NCBI RefSeq assembly: GCF_000159235.2 | Contig: NZ_ACGK02000001.1 | Location: 310,001 to 374,000 of the forward strand | Reading direction: 5' to 3' | DNA length: 64,000 nucleotides | Origin: Fannyhessea vaginae DSM 15829 | GTDB lineage: Bacteria > Actinomycetota > Coriobacteriia > Coriobacteriales > Atopobiaceae | In this document: positions 44,837 to 54,212 of the stretch, in pieces | Position numbering within the stretch: the first letter of the stretch is position 1 | Layout: each line of letters starts with the position of its first letter | Notes under the pieces: generated by a model | What the model saw: only the letters and a program-made list of their open reading frames with translations | What the model was told of the DNA's origin: nothing | Database searches by the model: none | Position numbers and translations under genes: made by a program

Positions 44837-45937
44837 CTATGCATTCCGTTGAATAAAAAATGCGGTCATTGCATGCAAAATAGCAACGGTTTCTTTAGAG
44901 AAAAGATTTTCATCTATACATGCATCGGCTTGTTGTGCTAAAGAACGCGCAAGGTTATGACTGTGCGTGCGCGCGCCTGATGCTTCTATGAGGGCGCATG
45001 CCTCGTCTAGTTCATCTGGCGAATTATGGGGCTTGGTTAAAATTTCTTTGAGCTGCGCACTTTGTAGTGCGTTCAAGTGCGAAAGTGCATACAGCGTGAG
45101 ATAGGTTCGTTTACCTTCAACGATGTCACTTCGGAGGTCTTTTCCAAGTTTGTTTGCATCGCCAAAAAGGTTAAGCTCATCATCTTTCAACTGAAATGCT
45201 AAGCCCGCTTGTAGCCCATAAGCTCGCAGAGCCTCGCTGCGTTTTTGGCTTGCGCCAGCAAAGAGCGCTCCTATAACAAGAGGCGTGCTTGCGGAGTAAT
45301 ATGCTGTTTTTGATGTTGCCATATAGAGATAATCATCAAGCGAAATATCCCAACGATTCTCGTTTGACCAGCCCACATCAAGCGCCTGGCCTTCTATGGT
45401 GTGCTTCTCCATAGTTATAAATTCTTGTATGAGCCGAACTCGCAATTCATCAGAAATGCCCGAAAGCGAATTTATGCATTCTAGTGCATGTACAAGTGCG
45501 CTATCACCCATATTAGTAGCAAGACCTGTTCCATGTACTCGATACAAACATGGCTTACCACGGCGCAAAAGACTCTCATCAGCTATATCATCATGAATAA
45601 GCGCCGCCGCTTGAAAATGCTCAAACGCGCAACTTATCTGAAGAAGTGTATCTGATACAGACTTTTGTATACTGCAGTTGTCTTTAAGCATACCTTCATA
45701 TCCACATGCATAAGCTCCCAATACACACAGTGCTGGACGAATTAATTTTCCGCCGTTCACGGTAAAGTGTGCAAGAGGCTGGTAGAGGTATGCTTGCAAA
45801 TCTGTCTGCGCTTGAGAGTCTAAAGGCTCTTGCAGACTCTGTGTAAGCGCGTGCACAATATAAGGTAGCGTTTCCTGCAAAAACGTAGTAAACGTTAAGC
45901 TTTCATGTGTGCCTTTGTTGTGTTGTGCATTTAACAT
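44837..45937 (-). CDS. Polyprenyl (geranylgeranyl-type) diphosphate synthase
   Basis: 366 residues from the ATG at 45937, whose sequence overlaps the galE stop codon (ATGTTAA); upstream starts at 45985 and 45967 are possible. The first Asp-rich motif is complete (IHDDIADESLLRRGKPCLYR). The second reads QLKDDELNLFGD, with Asn where many family members have Asp. The enzyme condenses isopentenyl diphosphate onto an allylic primer to make polyprenyl chains. Product length cannot be judged from sequence alone. Confidence 0.88.
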   Translation of the reverse strand: MLNAQHNKGTHESLTFTTFLQETLPYIVHALTQSLQEPLDSQAQTDLQAYLYQPLAHFTVNGGKLIRPALCVLGAYACGYEGMLKDNCSIQKSVSDTLLQISCAFEHFQAAALIHDDIADESLLRRGKPCLYRVHGTGLATNMGDSALVHALECINSLSGISDELRVRLIQEFITMEKHTIEGQALDVGWSNENRWDISLDDYLYMATSKTAYYSASTPLVIGALFAGASQKRSEALRAYGLQAGLAFQLKDDELNLFGDANKLGKDLRSDIVEGKRTYLTLYALSHLNALQSAQLKEILTKPHNSPDELDEACALIEASGARTHSHNLARSLAQQADACIDENLFSKETVAILHAMTAFFIQRNA

Positions 45938-46971
45938 TCGTAACCCGATGGATTGCTTGATTGCCATTTCCAACCGTCGCGACACATGTCCTTAATATCG
46001 TATTGCGCTTTCCAGCCCATTTCTTTATACGCTTTGCTGCAATCTGCATAATTAGTTGCAACATCACCTGGTCGACGAGGTTCAATTTTATAGGGAAGCT
46101 CTTTGCCGCACGCCTCGGAAAATGCATGAATAATTTCGAGCACGGACGTTCCCTTACCGGTGCCCAAATTGAACACTTCGCAGCCTTGTTTACCTTGCAT
46201 CCAACGAAGCGCTGCAAGATGGCCTGTTGCAAGATCCATAACGTGGATATAGTCACGAACGCCTGTTCCATCGGGCGTTGGATAATCGTTGCCAAAAACA
46301 TGCACGTATTCGCGTTTACCAACGGCAACTTGAGCTACATAAGGCAACAAATTATTGGGTATGCCGCGCGGGTCTTCGCCTATAAGTCCTGAAGGATGAG
46401 CGCCAATGGGGTTAAAGTAACGAAGGAGTACAACATTATACGAGGGATCGGCTACAACGATGTCGCTCAGAATTTGCTCGATCATCCATTTTGTCCAGCC
46501 GTAAGGATTGGTTGCATTCTTTTTTGGACTTTCTTCGGTAAGAGGAAGCGAATCGGGATCGCCGTAGACCGTTGCCGAGCTTGAGAAAATAATAGAGCGA
46601 CAGCCATGTTTTTTCATTACCTGGGTAAGCACCAGCGTGGACATAAGGTTGTTTGAATAATATTCAACTGGTTTAGAAACCGATTCGCCAACAGCTTTAA
46701 ATCCTGCAAAATGAATAACGCTTGAGATGTTATGTTTGGCAAAGACCGAATCAAGTGCGTTTGCATCACAAACATTTGCCTGATAAAACGTAAGATGTGC
46801 AAATGCTTCATCGCCTACGATGGTGTGAATACGGTCAAGAACATGTATGTTAGCGTTTGATAAGTCATCTACGATAACTACATCATATCCCGCACTTAAA
46901 AGGACAACGCAGGTATGACTTCCAATAAATCCTGCTCCGCCTGTTACCAGAACACATTGATGCTGTTCCAT
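45931..46971 (-). CDS. galE: UDP-glucose 4-epimerase
   Basis: 346 residues from the ATG at 46971. VLVTGGAGFIGSHTCVVLLSAG is the NAD site, SSATVYGDP has the catalytic Ser, and NPYGWTK is the YxxxK pair. It interconverts UDP-glucose and UDP-galactose, feeding surface glycans. The downstream prenyl synthase is translationally coupled. No other gal gene is near. Confidence 0.95.
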   Translation of the reverse strand: MEQHQCVLVTGGAGFIGSHTCVVLLSAGYDVVIVDDLSNANIHVLDRIHTIVGDEAFAHLTFYQANVCDANALDSVFAKHNISSVIHFAGFKAVGESVSKPVEYYSNNLMSTLVLTQVMKKHGCRSIIFSSSATVYGDPDSLPLTEESPKKNATNPYGWTKWMIEQILSDIVVADPSYNVVLLRYFNPIGAHPSGLIGEDPRGIPNNLLPYVAQVAVGKREYVHVFGNDYPTPDGTGVRDYIHVMDLATGHLAALRWMQGKQGCEVFNLGTGKGTSVLEIIHAFSEACGKELPYKIEPRRPGDVATNYADCSKAYKEMGWKAQYDIKDMCRDGWKWQSSNPSGYEC

Positions 46972-47072
46972 AGTCACACCGCTTTCTGTACGTTAAGACG
47001 TTAGTAAACAATCATTTTGTATAGTATACGCCCGTGCTGTGAGTAATAAGAAATTGGATTGTGTAAGCGGTA

Positions 47073-47107
47073 AGAAAACCCACAAACCGCACTGGGCAGT
47101 TTGTGGG
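47073..47107 (-). terminator. Terminator of the alcohol dehydrogenase gene
   Basis: CCCACAAAC and GTTTGTGGG pair around an 11-base loop, with TTTTCTT after it on the minus strand, 36 bases past the stop. Confidence 0.85.
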
Positions 47108-47142
47108 CATTATGGCCTTAAATGGTGCAAAGCTTGTCTGTT

Positions 47143-48204
47143 TTAGTCTTCCAAAACAACAACAGGCTTAATGAGGTCTACTGGTTTTTCACGCATAGTA
47201 AAGATTGCCTCTTCGAGATGTTCCCAACCATGATAAAGGTGCGTTATTTCGGGATGAAGGTCCAATCTACCTGCAGAAACAAGTGAGCTTAACTTCTCCA
47301 TGCGCAAACGACCTCCAGGCATAAGACCACCGCGAATATCTTTGTGACCCATGCCAACACCCCATTCAACACGAGGAATGGTAACAAATTCACCTGAGCC
47401 AAGATAGTTTACGTTGCCAATTTTTCCACCAGGCTTTAAGGCTTTGACAGCCTCTTCAAAGGTGGAGCAATTTCCGCCTGCAATACAAACGCGATCCACG
47501 CCTTTACCTTGGGTCATTTTGAGAACTTGTTCAGAGATAGAGCCGTCTTTATAATTGATAAATTCGTTGGCGCCATAACCTTTAGCAACTTCAACACATT
47601 TTGGACGAGTTCCAACAGCAATAATACGCGATGCTCCGCGAAGGGCAGCACCTGCTACACTCATAAGGCCTACTGGACCAATACCAATAACTAAAACCGT
47701 ATCGCCAAATTGGACATCTGCAAGCTCAACTGCATGAAAACCTGTGGGAACCATGTCTGACAAAATGCATGCGTCAGCAGGAGAAATGTTTGAAGGAAGA
47801 TGCGCAAGGTTGCCATCTGCATCGTTAACATGGAATAGCTCTCCAAAAACACCATCTTTAAAGTTGGAGAATTTCCAACCTGCAAGCATGCCTCCCGAAT
47901 GCATAGCATAGCCTGCTTGTGCTTCAAGGGAATTCCAGTCGGGTGTAATTGCGGGGACCAATACGCGATCACCAGGCTTAAAGTCTTTTACCAGTTCGCC
48001 AACTTCTACAACCTCGCCGCAGCATTCGTGACCCAAGATCATGTTGTGACGATCGCCAATAGCGCCTTCCCAAAGCGTATGCACGTCGGACGTACATATC
48101 GCAACAGCTAATGGTTTACAAATTGCGTCAAGCGGACCGCATTTGGGAGCGTCTTTTTCGATCCATCCAGACTCTCCAATTTTGAGCATAGCATAACCCT
48201 TCAT
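47143..48204 (-). CDS. NADP-dependent zinc secondary alcohol dehydrogenase
   Basis: 353 residues from the ATG at 48204 (AGGAGG seven bases before; the longer frame is unrelated). The residues match the clostridial and Thermoanaerobacter secondary alcohol dehydrogenases: zinc ligands Cys37, His59 and Asp150, plus Glu60. The coenzyme loop VGTRPKC is like the VGSRP of NADP-specific enzymes. It is likely to reduce ketones or aldehydes to alcohols with NADPH. It is monocistronic. Confidence 0.92.
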   Translation of the reverse strand: MKGYAMLKIGESGWIEKDAPKCGPLDAICKPLAVAICTSDVHTLWEGAIGDRHNMILGHECCGEVVEVGELVKDFKPGDRVLVPAITPDWNSLEAQAGYAMHSGGMLAGWKFSNFKDGVFGELFHVNDADGNLAHLPSNISPADACILSDMVPTGFHAVELADVQFGDTVLVIGIGPVGLMSVAGAALRGASRIIAVGTRPKCVEVAKGYGANEFINYKDGSISEQVLKMTQGKGVDRVCIAGGNCSTFEEAVKALKPGGKIGNVNYLGSGEFVTIPRVEWGVGMGHKDIRGGLMPGGRLRMEKLSSLVSAGRLDLHPEITHLYHGWEHLEEAIFTMREKPVDLIKPVVVLED

Positions 48205-48470
48205 GGGTACCCCTCCTTCTTTATGCCCTTTGTATACGAGATTAATTATATTTTTGCGCAAACAAGATATACGTGCATTTAGGTAAACGATATGCGGTAT
48301 TCCGTTAATGGTATGGGTTTGTATGTGCATGTGTGAGTGCTTTCACCAACGGCATGTGAAGAGTCCATTTGTACGCAACGATTGAAAAAGTGAGCAGTTC
48401 AGAAGTTCATTGAACAAACATGCGTTACGTGTTTGTGCGCTTGAGAGTCTACAAAGGAGCTATGAAGAGG

Positions 48471-49283
48471 CTACAGAGGAAATATGTTCATGAATATGCA
48501 TGTAATGCGCAAGGAAATGAAAACTATAAGAAATGCAGCACATTGTATATCAAGTTGTGCAAAATGTAGAGGGTGCCATTGCGTTCGTGCAGCGCTCGCG
48601 CGATAATTACGCGCATCTAATGCTTGTGATAAGCCTTGTGCATGTTGATACGTTTTAGTCAGTAAAGCAGTTAACGTAGAACTCATGATATGAAACTGGG
48701 TTTTGAGGGTGTCTTTTTGGCAGCGCGCACCGCGAATAAGTTGAGCTTCGCTCAGAGAAGTGGCTTCAAATGCAATAAGCGGAATAAAGCGCAGCATGAG
48801 CGAAAACACCATGGCGATCTCGCGCGCGGGAAGACCAATGCGTGCAAGTGGTGCCAAAAATGCTTCAAATGCATTGCATAGCTGCACGGTAGACGTGGTG
48901 CGAATGAGAACCGCGCCTAGGGTGAGCGCGCATAGTATGCGTAGTGAGTACAAACACGAAAGTGCAATTCCGCCGCGCGTAAGTGTAAAAAATCCCAAGG
49001 ATACCAGCGCTTCTCCTTGCTGTATAAAAATCATGTTACATATACCAACAGCGATAATAATTCCTAGGAAGTGTTTGCAAGAGCGCGTAAGCTCTAACAG
49101 TGAAATATGTGCCAACAAAGTGATAACAACGATGAGCGCGCCATGTATTAGCAAATCGGTAAAGGTCGATATGCTAAAAATTGAAAATGTAAGTATAATC
49201 AGCGCAAGAATTTTAGTACGCGGATCTAAGCGGTGTATACGTGAGAACGTATCTGGTTGGTGATTATCGTTAACATGTATCAT
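48471..49283 (-). CDS. ecfT: ECF transporter T protein of the riboflavin module
   Basis: 270 residues from the ATG at 49283, which overlaps the ATPase stop (ATGA). Five transmembrane segments and the coupling motif, read as AQLIRGARCQKDT, mark the family. It is the last gene of ribU-ecfA-ecfT. A dedicated T protein next to its S protein indicates a group I, self-contained importer, unlike the module near truA. Confidence 0.87.
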   Translation of the reverse strand: MIHVNDNHQPDTFSRIHRLDPRTKILALIILTFSIFSISTFTDLLIHGALIVVITLLAHISLLELTRSCKHFLGIIIAVGICNMIFIQQGEALVSLGFFTLTRGGIALSCLYSLRILCALTLGAVLIRTTSTVQLCNAFEAFLAPLARIGLPAREIAMVFSLMLRFIPLIAFEATSLSEAQLIRGARCQKDTLKTQFHIMSSTLTALLTKTYQHAQGLSQALDARNYRASAARTQWHPLHFAQLDIQCAAFLIVFISLRITCIFMNIFPL

Positions 49284-51196
49284 GACATGCTCGTTTCGTT
49301 GGGTATCGCATGGGTGCATGTAGATGAATCTGTATTTGTCTGATTGCTCTCACAGCTTGCGCTTTTTGTGCTCAAAAGAGCCTTGAGCGTGTGCATAAAG
49401 CCTGCAATGGTGCGTAGGCGCTCTCTGTCATGGTCAAGTATAGTAAGGCATGGCTTTGCCCAAATCATGGAATCTGGTAATCCAAGCCCCCATGTTTTCA
49501 ACATGCTTTCTTTTTCATAGGTAAAAATTTCTGAGGGCGCGCCCTGCGCCACTATACGCCCTTGATGAAGTACCAAAACATAGTCACATTGTGCGGCTTC
49601 ATTCATATCGTGCGTGGCCTCCAAAAGAGTAAGCGAACCTTTGAGTTGGTCTAATAAATCGTTAATACATCCGCGCGAATGGGGGTCTAAACCACTTGTT
49701 GGCTCATCCATAAGTATGAGCTTAGGCTTCATTGCCAACATGCCAGCAATTGCACATCTGCGCTGTTCACCACGCGAAAGCTCGTCAGGCGCAGCGTCTT
49801 TTTTGTGTGCCATTCCTACCGCCTCAAGCGCTTCGTTTGTCCGACTCTCAATAACAGCCGCGCAAAGTTTTTGATTGCGTGGACCTTGCGCCACGTCGTC
49901 GTATATCGTTTGGCCAAAAAGTTGTAATTCGGGATTTTGCATAACGTACCCAACGCGTCCTAGAATATATCGACGCTCACGCGCCAACTTAAGAGATCGG
50001 GCGCCTACGAATATATTTCCCTGTGTTGGTTTATCAAGACCGCTTATCAGGCGAAGCAGCGTTGACTTTCCTGAACCTGTTTGTCCTATAAACGCAACGC
50101 GTGTTCCGTATCTAATCTTAAAATTTAGGTTGCATAGTGTCGCTTTACTTGCTTGCTGATAAGAAAAGCCAAGTGATTGCGCCTCTACGGCAAACCCTTG
50201 CTTTTCTAAAGAGCTATGTGTCAGATGGGTTTGTGTATTTGTTTCCTGCATATTTGCTTTTGCATGCTGGTATGTACACGCATTTCCACATCCTGCCGTG
50301 TCTGTTTGATCATGAGCGTTTATGCATGTATACAGTAGTTTTGCTAGGTTATCAGGCGTTATGTCAACAGCGCTTGGGTAGCCAAAAGCATGACACAGGT
50401 TAGAAATTTGTGCCGACAAGGGAAGATCAAGACCTATATCGCGAAGAAGTTTGTCATGGCAAAATACTTTACGCGGAGAATCATCTGCAACAATGTGACC
50501 ATGATCTAAAACCACAACCCTATCAGCCTCAAGTGCTTCGTCCATAAAATGCGTGATATGAATAATGGTTGTTTTTTCACATGAAAGCTGTTTAAGCAGG
50601 CTATTGAGTGTTTTTCTGTTTGCCACATCAAGTTGCGCGCTTGGCTCATCCAAGATAAGAACATAAGGATCCATAGCGAGTGCACCTGCAAGTGCGAGTC
50701 TTTGTTTTTGTCCGCCTGAGAGCTGATGGGGATTTTTAAGCCGCAGATCATCGAGGCTAAAACGAGAAAGCTCGCGTTGTACACGACGGTCAATCTCGAG
50801 AGGTGAAACGCCTAAATTTTCTGGGCCAAACGCAATGTCATCTTCAACAACGTTGTTAATGATCTGTTCATCGGGGTTTTGAAACACATATCCCAAACGT
50901 TCTTGTGCGTGCGCATAGGCAAGCAAGTTTTTGGCTCCTTGCGCAAAAACACAATGGTCAAGCAGGCAAACATGACCTTGATCAGGTGCCATAAGTCCAG
51001 CGATAACGCGCGCAAGCGTTGATTTTCCCGAACCATTTGCACCCAGAATGCATACACGTTCTCCTGCATTGATCGACAAATTGATGTTTTTTAGTGCATA
51101 AAACGTTTTGTTATAACAAACAGACACATGTTCAAGCTGAATGATTGGTGTGTTCATATTATTGCGCTTGGTATGTTGATAAGTTTGCATGTGCAC
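49280..51196 (-). CDS. ECF transporter ATPase, fused double-domain, riboflavin module
   Basis: 638 residues. Domain 1 has GANGSGKSTLARVI, LSGGQKQRLALAG and LILDEPSAQLD; domain 2 has GQTGSGKSTLLRLI, LSRGEQRRCAIAG and LMDEPTSGLD. SRGEQ in place of SGGEQ is a known ECF variant. The Asn/Thr/His-rich interdomain linker has many short repeats of one kind or another but no clean array. The start is uncertain (GTG 51196, ATG 51190 or ATG 51157). The gene lies 11 bases after ribU. Confidence 0.87.
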   Translation of the reverse strand: MHMQTYQHTKRNNMNTPIIQLEHVSVCYNKTFYALKNINLSINAGERVCILGANGSGKSTLARVIAGLMAPDQGHVCLLDHCVFAQGAKNLLAYAHAQERLGYVFQNPDEQIINNVVEDDIAFGPENLGVSPLEIDRRVQRELSRFSLDDLRLKNPHQLSGGQKQRLALAGALAMDPYVLILDEPSAQLDVANRKTLNSLLKQLSCEKTTIIHITHFMDEALEADRVVVLDHGHIVADDSPRKVFCHDKLLRDIGLDLPLSAQISNLCHAFGYPSAVDITPDNLAKLLYTCINAHDQTDTAGCGNACTYQHAKANMQETNTQTHLTHSSLEKQGFAVEAQSLGFSYQQASKATLCNLNFKIRYGTRVAFIGQTGSGKSTLLRLISGLDKPTQGNIFVGARSLKLARERRYILGRVGYVMQNPELQLFGQTIYDDVAQGPRNQKLCAAVIESRTNEALEAVGMAHKKDAAPDELSRGEQRRCAIAGMLAMKPKLILMDEPTSGLDPHSRGCINDLLDQLKGSLTLLEATHDMNEAAQCDYVLVLHQGRIVAQGAPSEIFTYEKESMLKTWGLGLPDSMIWAKPCLTILDHDRERLRTIAGFMHTLKALLSTKSASCESNQTNTDSSTCTHAIPNETSMS

Positions 51197-51207
51197 ACGC
51201 TTAGCCT

Positions 51208-51885
51208 TTAGTGTTTGATACTGCGTGTAAACGCGCGTGACACAGGGACAAAAAGAGCCAACGTCAGTGCGCCATTAAGCACCGATTTTATGACATTAAA
51301 GGGGATAATCACAGGAACGATAAGACCTGTAACTGCTGCTATGGGCATACCTGTATAGAGTGGCGTTATAAGCAGATTACCTATAATGCATGCAATAATT
51401 GAAAAGATACTTCCCACAAGTAATCCAACTATCAGACTACGCTGCGTTTTGTGCCAACGATAAAGCAAAACTGGCGGCATGACATATGAAACCGCAGCTA
51501 TAATTGCCATGATTGTTCCGTATATGCCCGATGAAGTTGCAACGTGTACAAGATAGGGGATAATGCTTATAGTTAAGCCAACAACGGGGTCAAATAATAA
51601 TCCTCCAAGCACCGCAATAACGCACGATGGATCGTATTTAAGATACGTGATTCCAGGCATAATAGGAAATTCTAAAACAAGCGTAGAAATTGCCGAAACA
51701 GCACATAAAAGAGCTGTAATTGCAATGCGCTGCGTTGACCAACCTTGACCTCTATAGGTGCTATTGTGTGCCGATTCAGCATAGGCAGATTCTGATAAAT
51801 TTGAATTGCAATACGTCTGTTGTGTATATTGAACAGATTGTTTGTTGTTTGTGGTACCTTGAGATGGTGTTATAAAATCACGCAT
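51208..51885 (-). CDS. ribU: Riboflavin ECF transporter S protein RibU
   Basis: 225 residues: a 48-residue Asn/Gln/Ser-rich N-terminal extension, then six transmembrane segments. PGITYLKYDPSCVIAVLGG is the riboflavin-binding signature of RibU (usually LKYDPSD; Cys replaces Asp here). The FMN riboswitch directly upstream supports riboflavin as the substrate. It starts the ribU-ecfA-ecfT operon. Confidence 0.93.
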   Translation of the reverse strand: MRDFITPSQGTTNNKQSVQYTQQTYCNSNLSESAYAESAHNSTYRGQGWSTQRIAITALLCAVSAISTLVLEFPIMPGITYLKYDPSCVIAVLGGLLFDPVVGLTISIIPYLVHVATSSGIYGTIMAIIAAVSYVMPPVLLYRWHKTQRSLIVGLLVGSIFSIIACIIGNLLITPLYTGMPIAAVTGLIVPVIIPFNVIKSVLNGALTLALFVPVSRAFTRSIKH

Positions 51886-51897
51886 AGCGCTATCCTC

Positions 51898-52019
51898 GTT
51901 TCTTTCATCCGGACTATAACCGTTGGCCTTGGAATTTCACCAAGTCAGCCACAAAGGCTCGCGGGCTTAGTGCTTTGTACACTATACCGCCAGTGGGGAT
52001 TTGCACCCCGCCCTGAAAC
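51898..52019 (-). promoter_or_regulatory. FMN riboswitch (RFN element)
   Basis: The minus strand shows TCAGGGCGGGGTGCAAATCC, the central AGCCCGCGAGCC, and the 3' part with TTGGTGAAATTCC and AGTCCGGATGAAAGAAAC, all conserved RFN elements. P1 pairs 52015-52019 with 51898-51902. The 3' side of P1 runs into the GAGGA ribosome binding site 6-10 bases before the ribU ATG, with no room for a terminator, so control of translation is most likely. A hairpin (TACGGT/ACCGTA at 52021-52035) precedes the aptamer. Confidence 0.95.
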
Positions 52020-52035
52020 TTACGGTCTTACCGTA

Positions 52036-52393
52036 TCACGGATATCATGAGTTTGTAAAGTCATAGAAACGCTACATGTCAATACATCCATAAACCTGCT
52101 GTCAAATTGTTGTAAGAAATGCAATCACGCAACCATAAAGGTTTTATGCGCGTATATCGCCACAAAGGAGCACGGTACACCGCGCGGTTAGTATGTTTTA
52201 CAAGGCGACAGAACATGTTTTATCGGTATAAGCATTTACCCAGGATTATATTTATACTAAAATTTAATGAAATATGTGTCGCGTTCAAGGTTGCAGTTTG
52301 ACCTTATACGGTAAGCGTCTGTTGCCTTGTGAAGATGCATATAACTGTATATCCGATGGTGAAAACCACCAAAGATAGGAGTGTGACAAAGGC
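52036..52393. other. Intergenic region between riboswitch and murB
   Basis: This stretch holds the two divergent promoters, for the riboflavin operon (minus) and murB (plus). No gene-like frame is convincing. AT-rich blocks near 52245-52265 are possible promoter parts, but I cannot define a pair. Confidence 0.4.
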
Positions 52394-53320
52394 ATGTCTG
52401 ACAGTGCCGATCATTTGCAGGCTTTAGCCGCAAAATTTCAAGCTATTGTAGGCGAGGACAACGTTGTATGTAATGAGCCCATGAGCGAACATACAACTTT
52501 TAAAATAGGTGGTCCTGCTGATATTTTTGTTATTCCCGATACGCCCGAAGATGTTCAATCACTCGTTAAGATTTGTAAAGACGAACAAGTTCCTTATTTT
52601 ATTTTAGGTCGTGGATCAGATCTGCTTGTTGGAGATGCTGGCTATCGCGGCGTTATTATTGCAATTGCAGATGGTTTAGTTAATGTTTCCATTAACGAAT
52701 GTCAAATGACTTGTCAGGCAGGCGTGAGTTTGCGCGAGGCGTCAGAAATGGCATGTGAGCTGGGGCTCACTGGCTTTGAGTTTGCCTGTGGCATTCCAGG
52801 CTCTATTGGTGGTGCCTGTTTTATGAACGCAGGTGCATATGATGGGTGTATTGCCGATATTTTAACTTCTGTACGAGTACTTATGCCCGATGGAACCCTT
52901 TGCGTTATTCCAGCAGAAGAGCTTAATTTAGGTTATCGTCATTCTCGCGTAAAAGATGATGGATTAGTTGTTGTGTCAGCAACATTTACCCTACGCGAAG
53001 GCGATCCGTCTGAAATTCGTGCAAAAATGGACGATTTAACAGCAAAACGAGAAGAAAAACAACCACTTGAGTATCCCAGTGCTGGCTCAACGTTTAAGCG
53101 TCCTGTTGGCCATTTTGTAGGTCCTTTAATAACCAAGGCAGGATTGCGTGGATATCAATCGGGAAACGCTGCCATTTCAACTAAACATGCTGGCTTTGTT
53201 ATTAATTTAGGCGGCGCAACGGCGCGTGATGTTCATAATGTTATTGAGCATGTTCAAGCCGAAATTAAACGTCAGTTTGATGTTGAACTTGAGCCCGAAG
53301 TGCGCTTTTTAGGCGAATAA
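52394..53320 (+). CDS. murB: UDP-N-acetylenolpyruvoylglucosamine reductase
   Basis: 308 residues. HTTFKIGGPADIF and GRGSDLLVGDAGY bind FAD, and PSAGSTFKRPVGHF holds the catalytic Ser; the C-terminal EPEVRFLGE contributes the Glu. It reduces enolpyruvyl-UDP-GlcNAc to UDP-MurNAc, the step after GlmU and MurA. It is followed by its own terminator. Confidence 0.96.
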   Translation: MSDSADHLQALAAKFQAIVGEDNVVCNEPMSEHTTFKIGGPADIFVIPDTPEDVQSLVKICKDEQVPYFILGRGSDLLVGDAGYRGVIIAIADGLVNVSINECQMTCQAGVSLREASEMACELGLTGFEFACGIPGSIGGACFMNAGAYDGCIADILTSVRVLMPDGTLCVIPAEELNLGYRHSRVKDDGLVVVSATFTLREGDPSEIRAKMDDLTAKREEKQPLEYPSAGSTFKRPVGHFVGPLITKAGLRGYQSGNAAISTKHAGFVINLGGATARDVHNVIEHVQAEIKRQFDVELEPEVRFLGE

Positions 53321-53346
53321 GTCTACATAGTAGATATCTAATTAGA

Positions 53347-53381
53347 GTCTCCCAATCCTAGATAAGATTGGGAGTTTTTTT
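53347..53381 (+). terminator. Rho-independent terminator after murB
   Basis: CTCCCAATC pairs with GATTGGGAG around an 8-base loop, followed by T7. Confidence 0.92.
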
Positions 53382-53463
53382 AAATATACTTCCTAAATCG
53401 TTTATATAGCAATTGAGTTCAAAAATCGCAAAAATATTTGTCCGGCAATTTATTAAAAAGCAC

Positions 53464-53494
53464 TTGACCAAATCTGTTGGGGGGGGGGTAGGAT
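53464..53494 (+). promoter_or_regulatory. Poly-G promoter with TTGACC and TAGGAT
   Basis: TTGACC (53464-53469) and TAGGAT (53489-53494) are separated by 19 bases, ten of which are an uninterrupted G run (53479-53488). Losing two G would give the optimal 17-base spacer. This is the clearest case in the window of a G tract placed between promoter hexamers, as in the known phase-variable porA promoter of Neisseria. Confidence 0.65.
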
Positions 53495-53587
53495 TTTGGT
53501 CAGTGAGGCATTGAGCTAAGCGTTTTTGTTGTATGTGACTTGCTTTTTCTTGTTGTCAATGCTGACTTATTGCAGAAAGGATTTAAT

Positions 53588-54112
53588 ATGGCACAGGAAC
53601 TTGATCTTAAACATGAGAATAACTCATTTGCAGTTAGCCTCGTTTTCCCATGGATAAAGGGTAATATGAGTGTGGACAAGAATTTCATTCGCGTTTCTAT
53701 TCCGAATACTATTCTTGGTTTCATACCAGCTGGCAAGCACGTTGACAACTCTCCCTTACAAACAGTATCAAATGTAAGTGTTGGTACTTCTTATAAGCTT
53801 GCTCCTATGGTGATTGGTCTTCTGCTGGTTTTAAATGGTATTGGCTCTATTTCTAAAGGTCTCAGCGCAAGTATTTTGATTGTTATAGGTGCTCTTTTGT
53901 TTTTTAGTGGAATTAAAACAAGTTTCGCTTACGAACGTTCAGGAATCGGTCAAGTTGTTGAATTTCCCTTTTTTGAGTCTAATCATGTGCATGAGTTTGA
54001 GTCTCAGATTATTGATGCGCTTACAAAATATCAAGACGCTCGCGATGCGATGGCGGCAAATATGGCAGGTGCAGCTACCATTGTTGATGCAATAAAACAA
54101 AATCGCATGTAA
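53588..54112 (+). CDS. Hypothetical membrane protein, possible bacterial PH-like domain
   Basis: 174 residues from the ATG at 53588, with GAAAGG upstream. Residues 25-70 (FIRVSIPNTILGFIPAG, then LQTVSNVSV) resemble the beta-strands of a small bacterial PH-type domain. Two adjacent transmembrane segments follow at about 75-115. The C-terminal 55 residues are helical and soluble. The family is not one I can name with confidence. A poly-G promoter lies 99 bases upstream and a bidirectional terminator follows. Confidence 0.7.
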   Translation: MAQELDLKHENNSFAVSLVFPWIKGNMSVDKNFIRVSIPNTILGFIPAGKHVDNSPLQTVSNVSVGTSYKLAPMVIGLLLVLNGIGSISKGLSASILIVIGALLFFSGIKTSFAYERSGIGQVVEFPFFESNHVHEFESQIIDALTKYQDARDAMAANMAGAATIVDAIKQNRM

Positions 54113-54178
54113 CTTGGTATCTAAATCCTAACTTTATTTGTGGGAATAGCAAATAGTAACTGGAATTGTCTAACAAAC

Positions 54179-54207
54179 AAAAGCTATTGAATTATTCAAT
54201 AGCTTTT
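54179..54207. terminator. Bidirectional terminator
   Basis: AAAAGCTATTGAA and its complement form a 13-bp stem with a 3-base loop between two convergent genes; A and T tracts flank both sides. Confidence 0.85.
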
Positions 54208-54212
54208 GTTTT

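Noticed and set aside
44667..44852. 61-codon plus-strand frame near the prenyl synthase
   Set aside because: No ribosome binding site and it runs antisense into the synthase gene.
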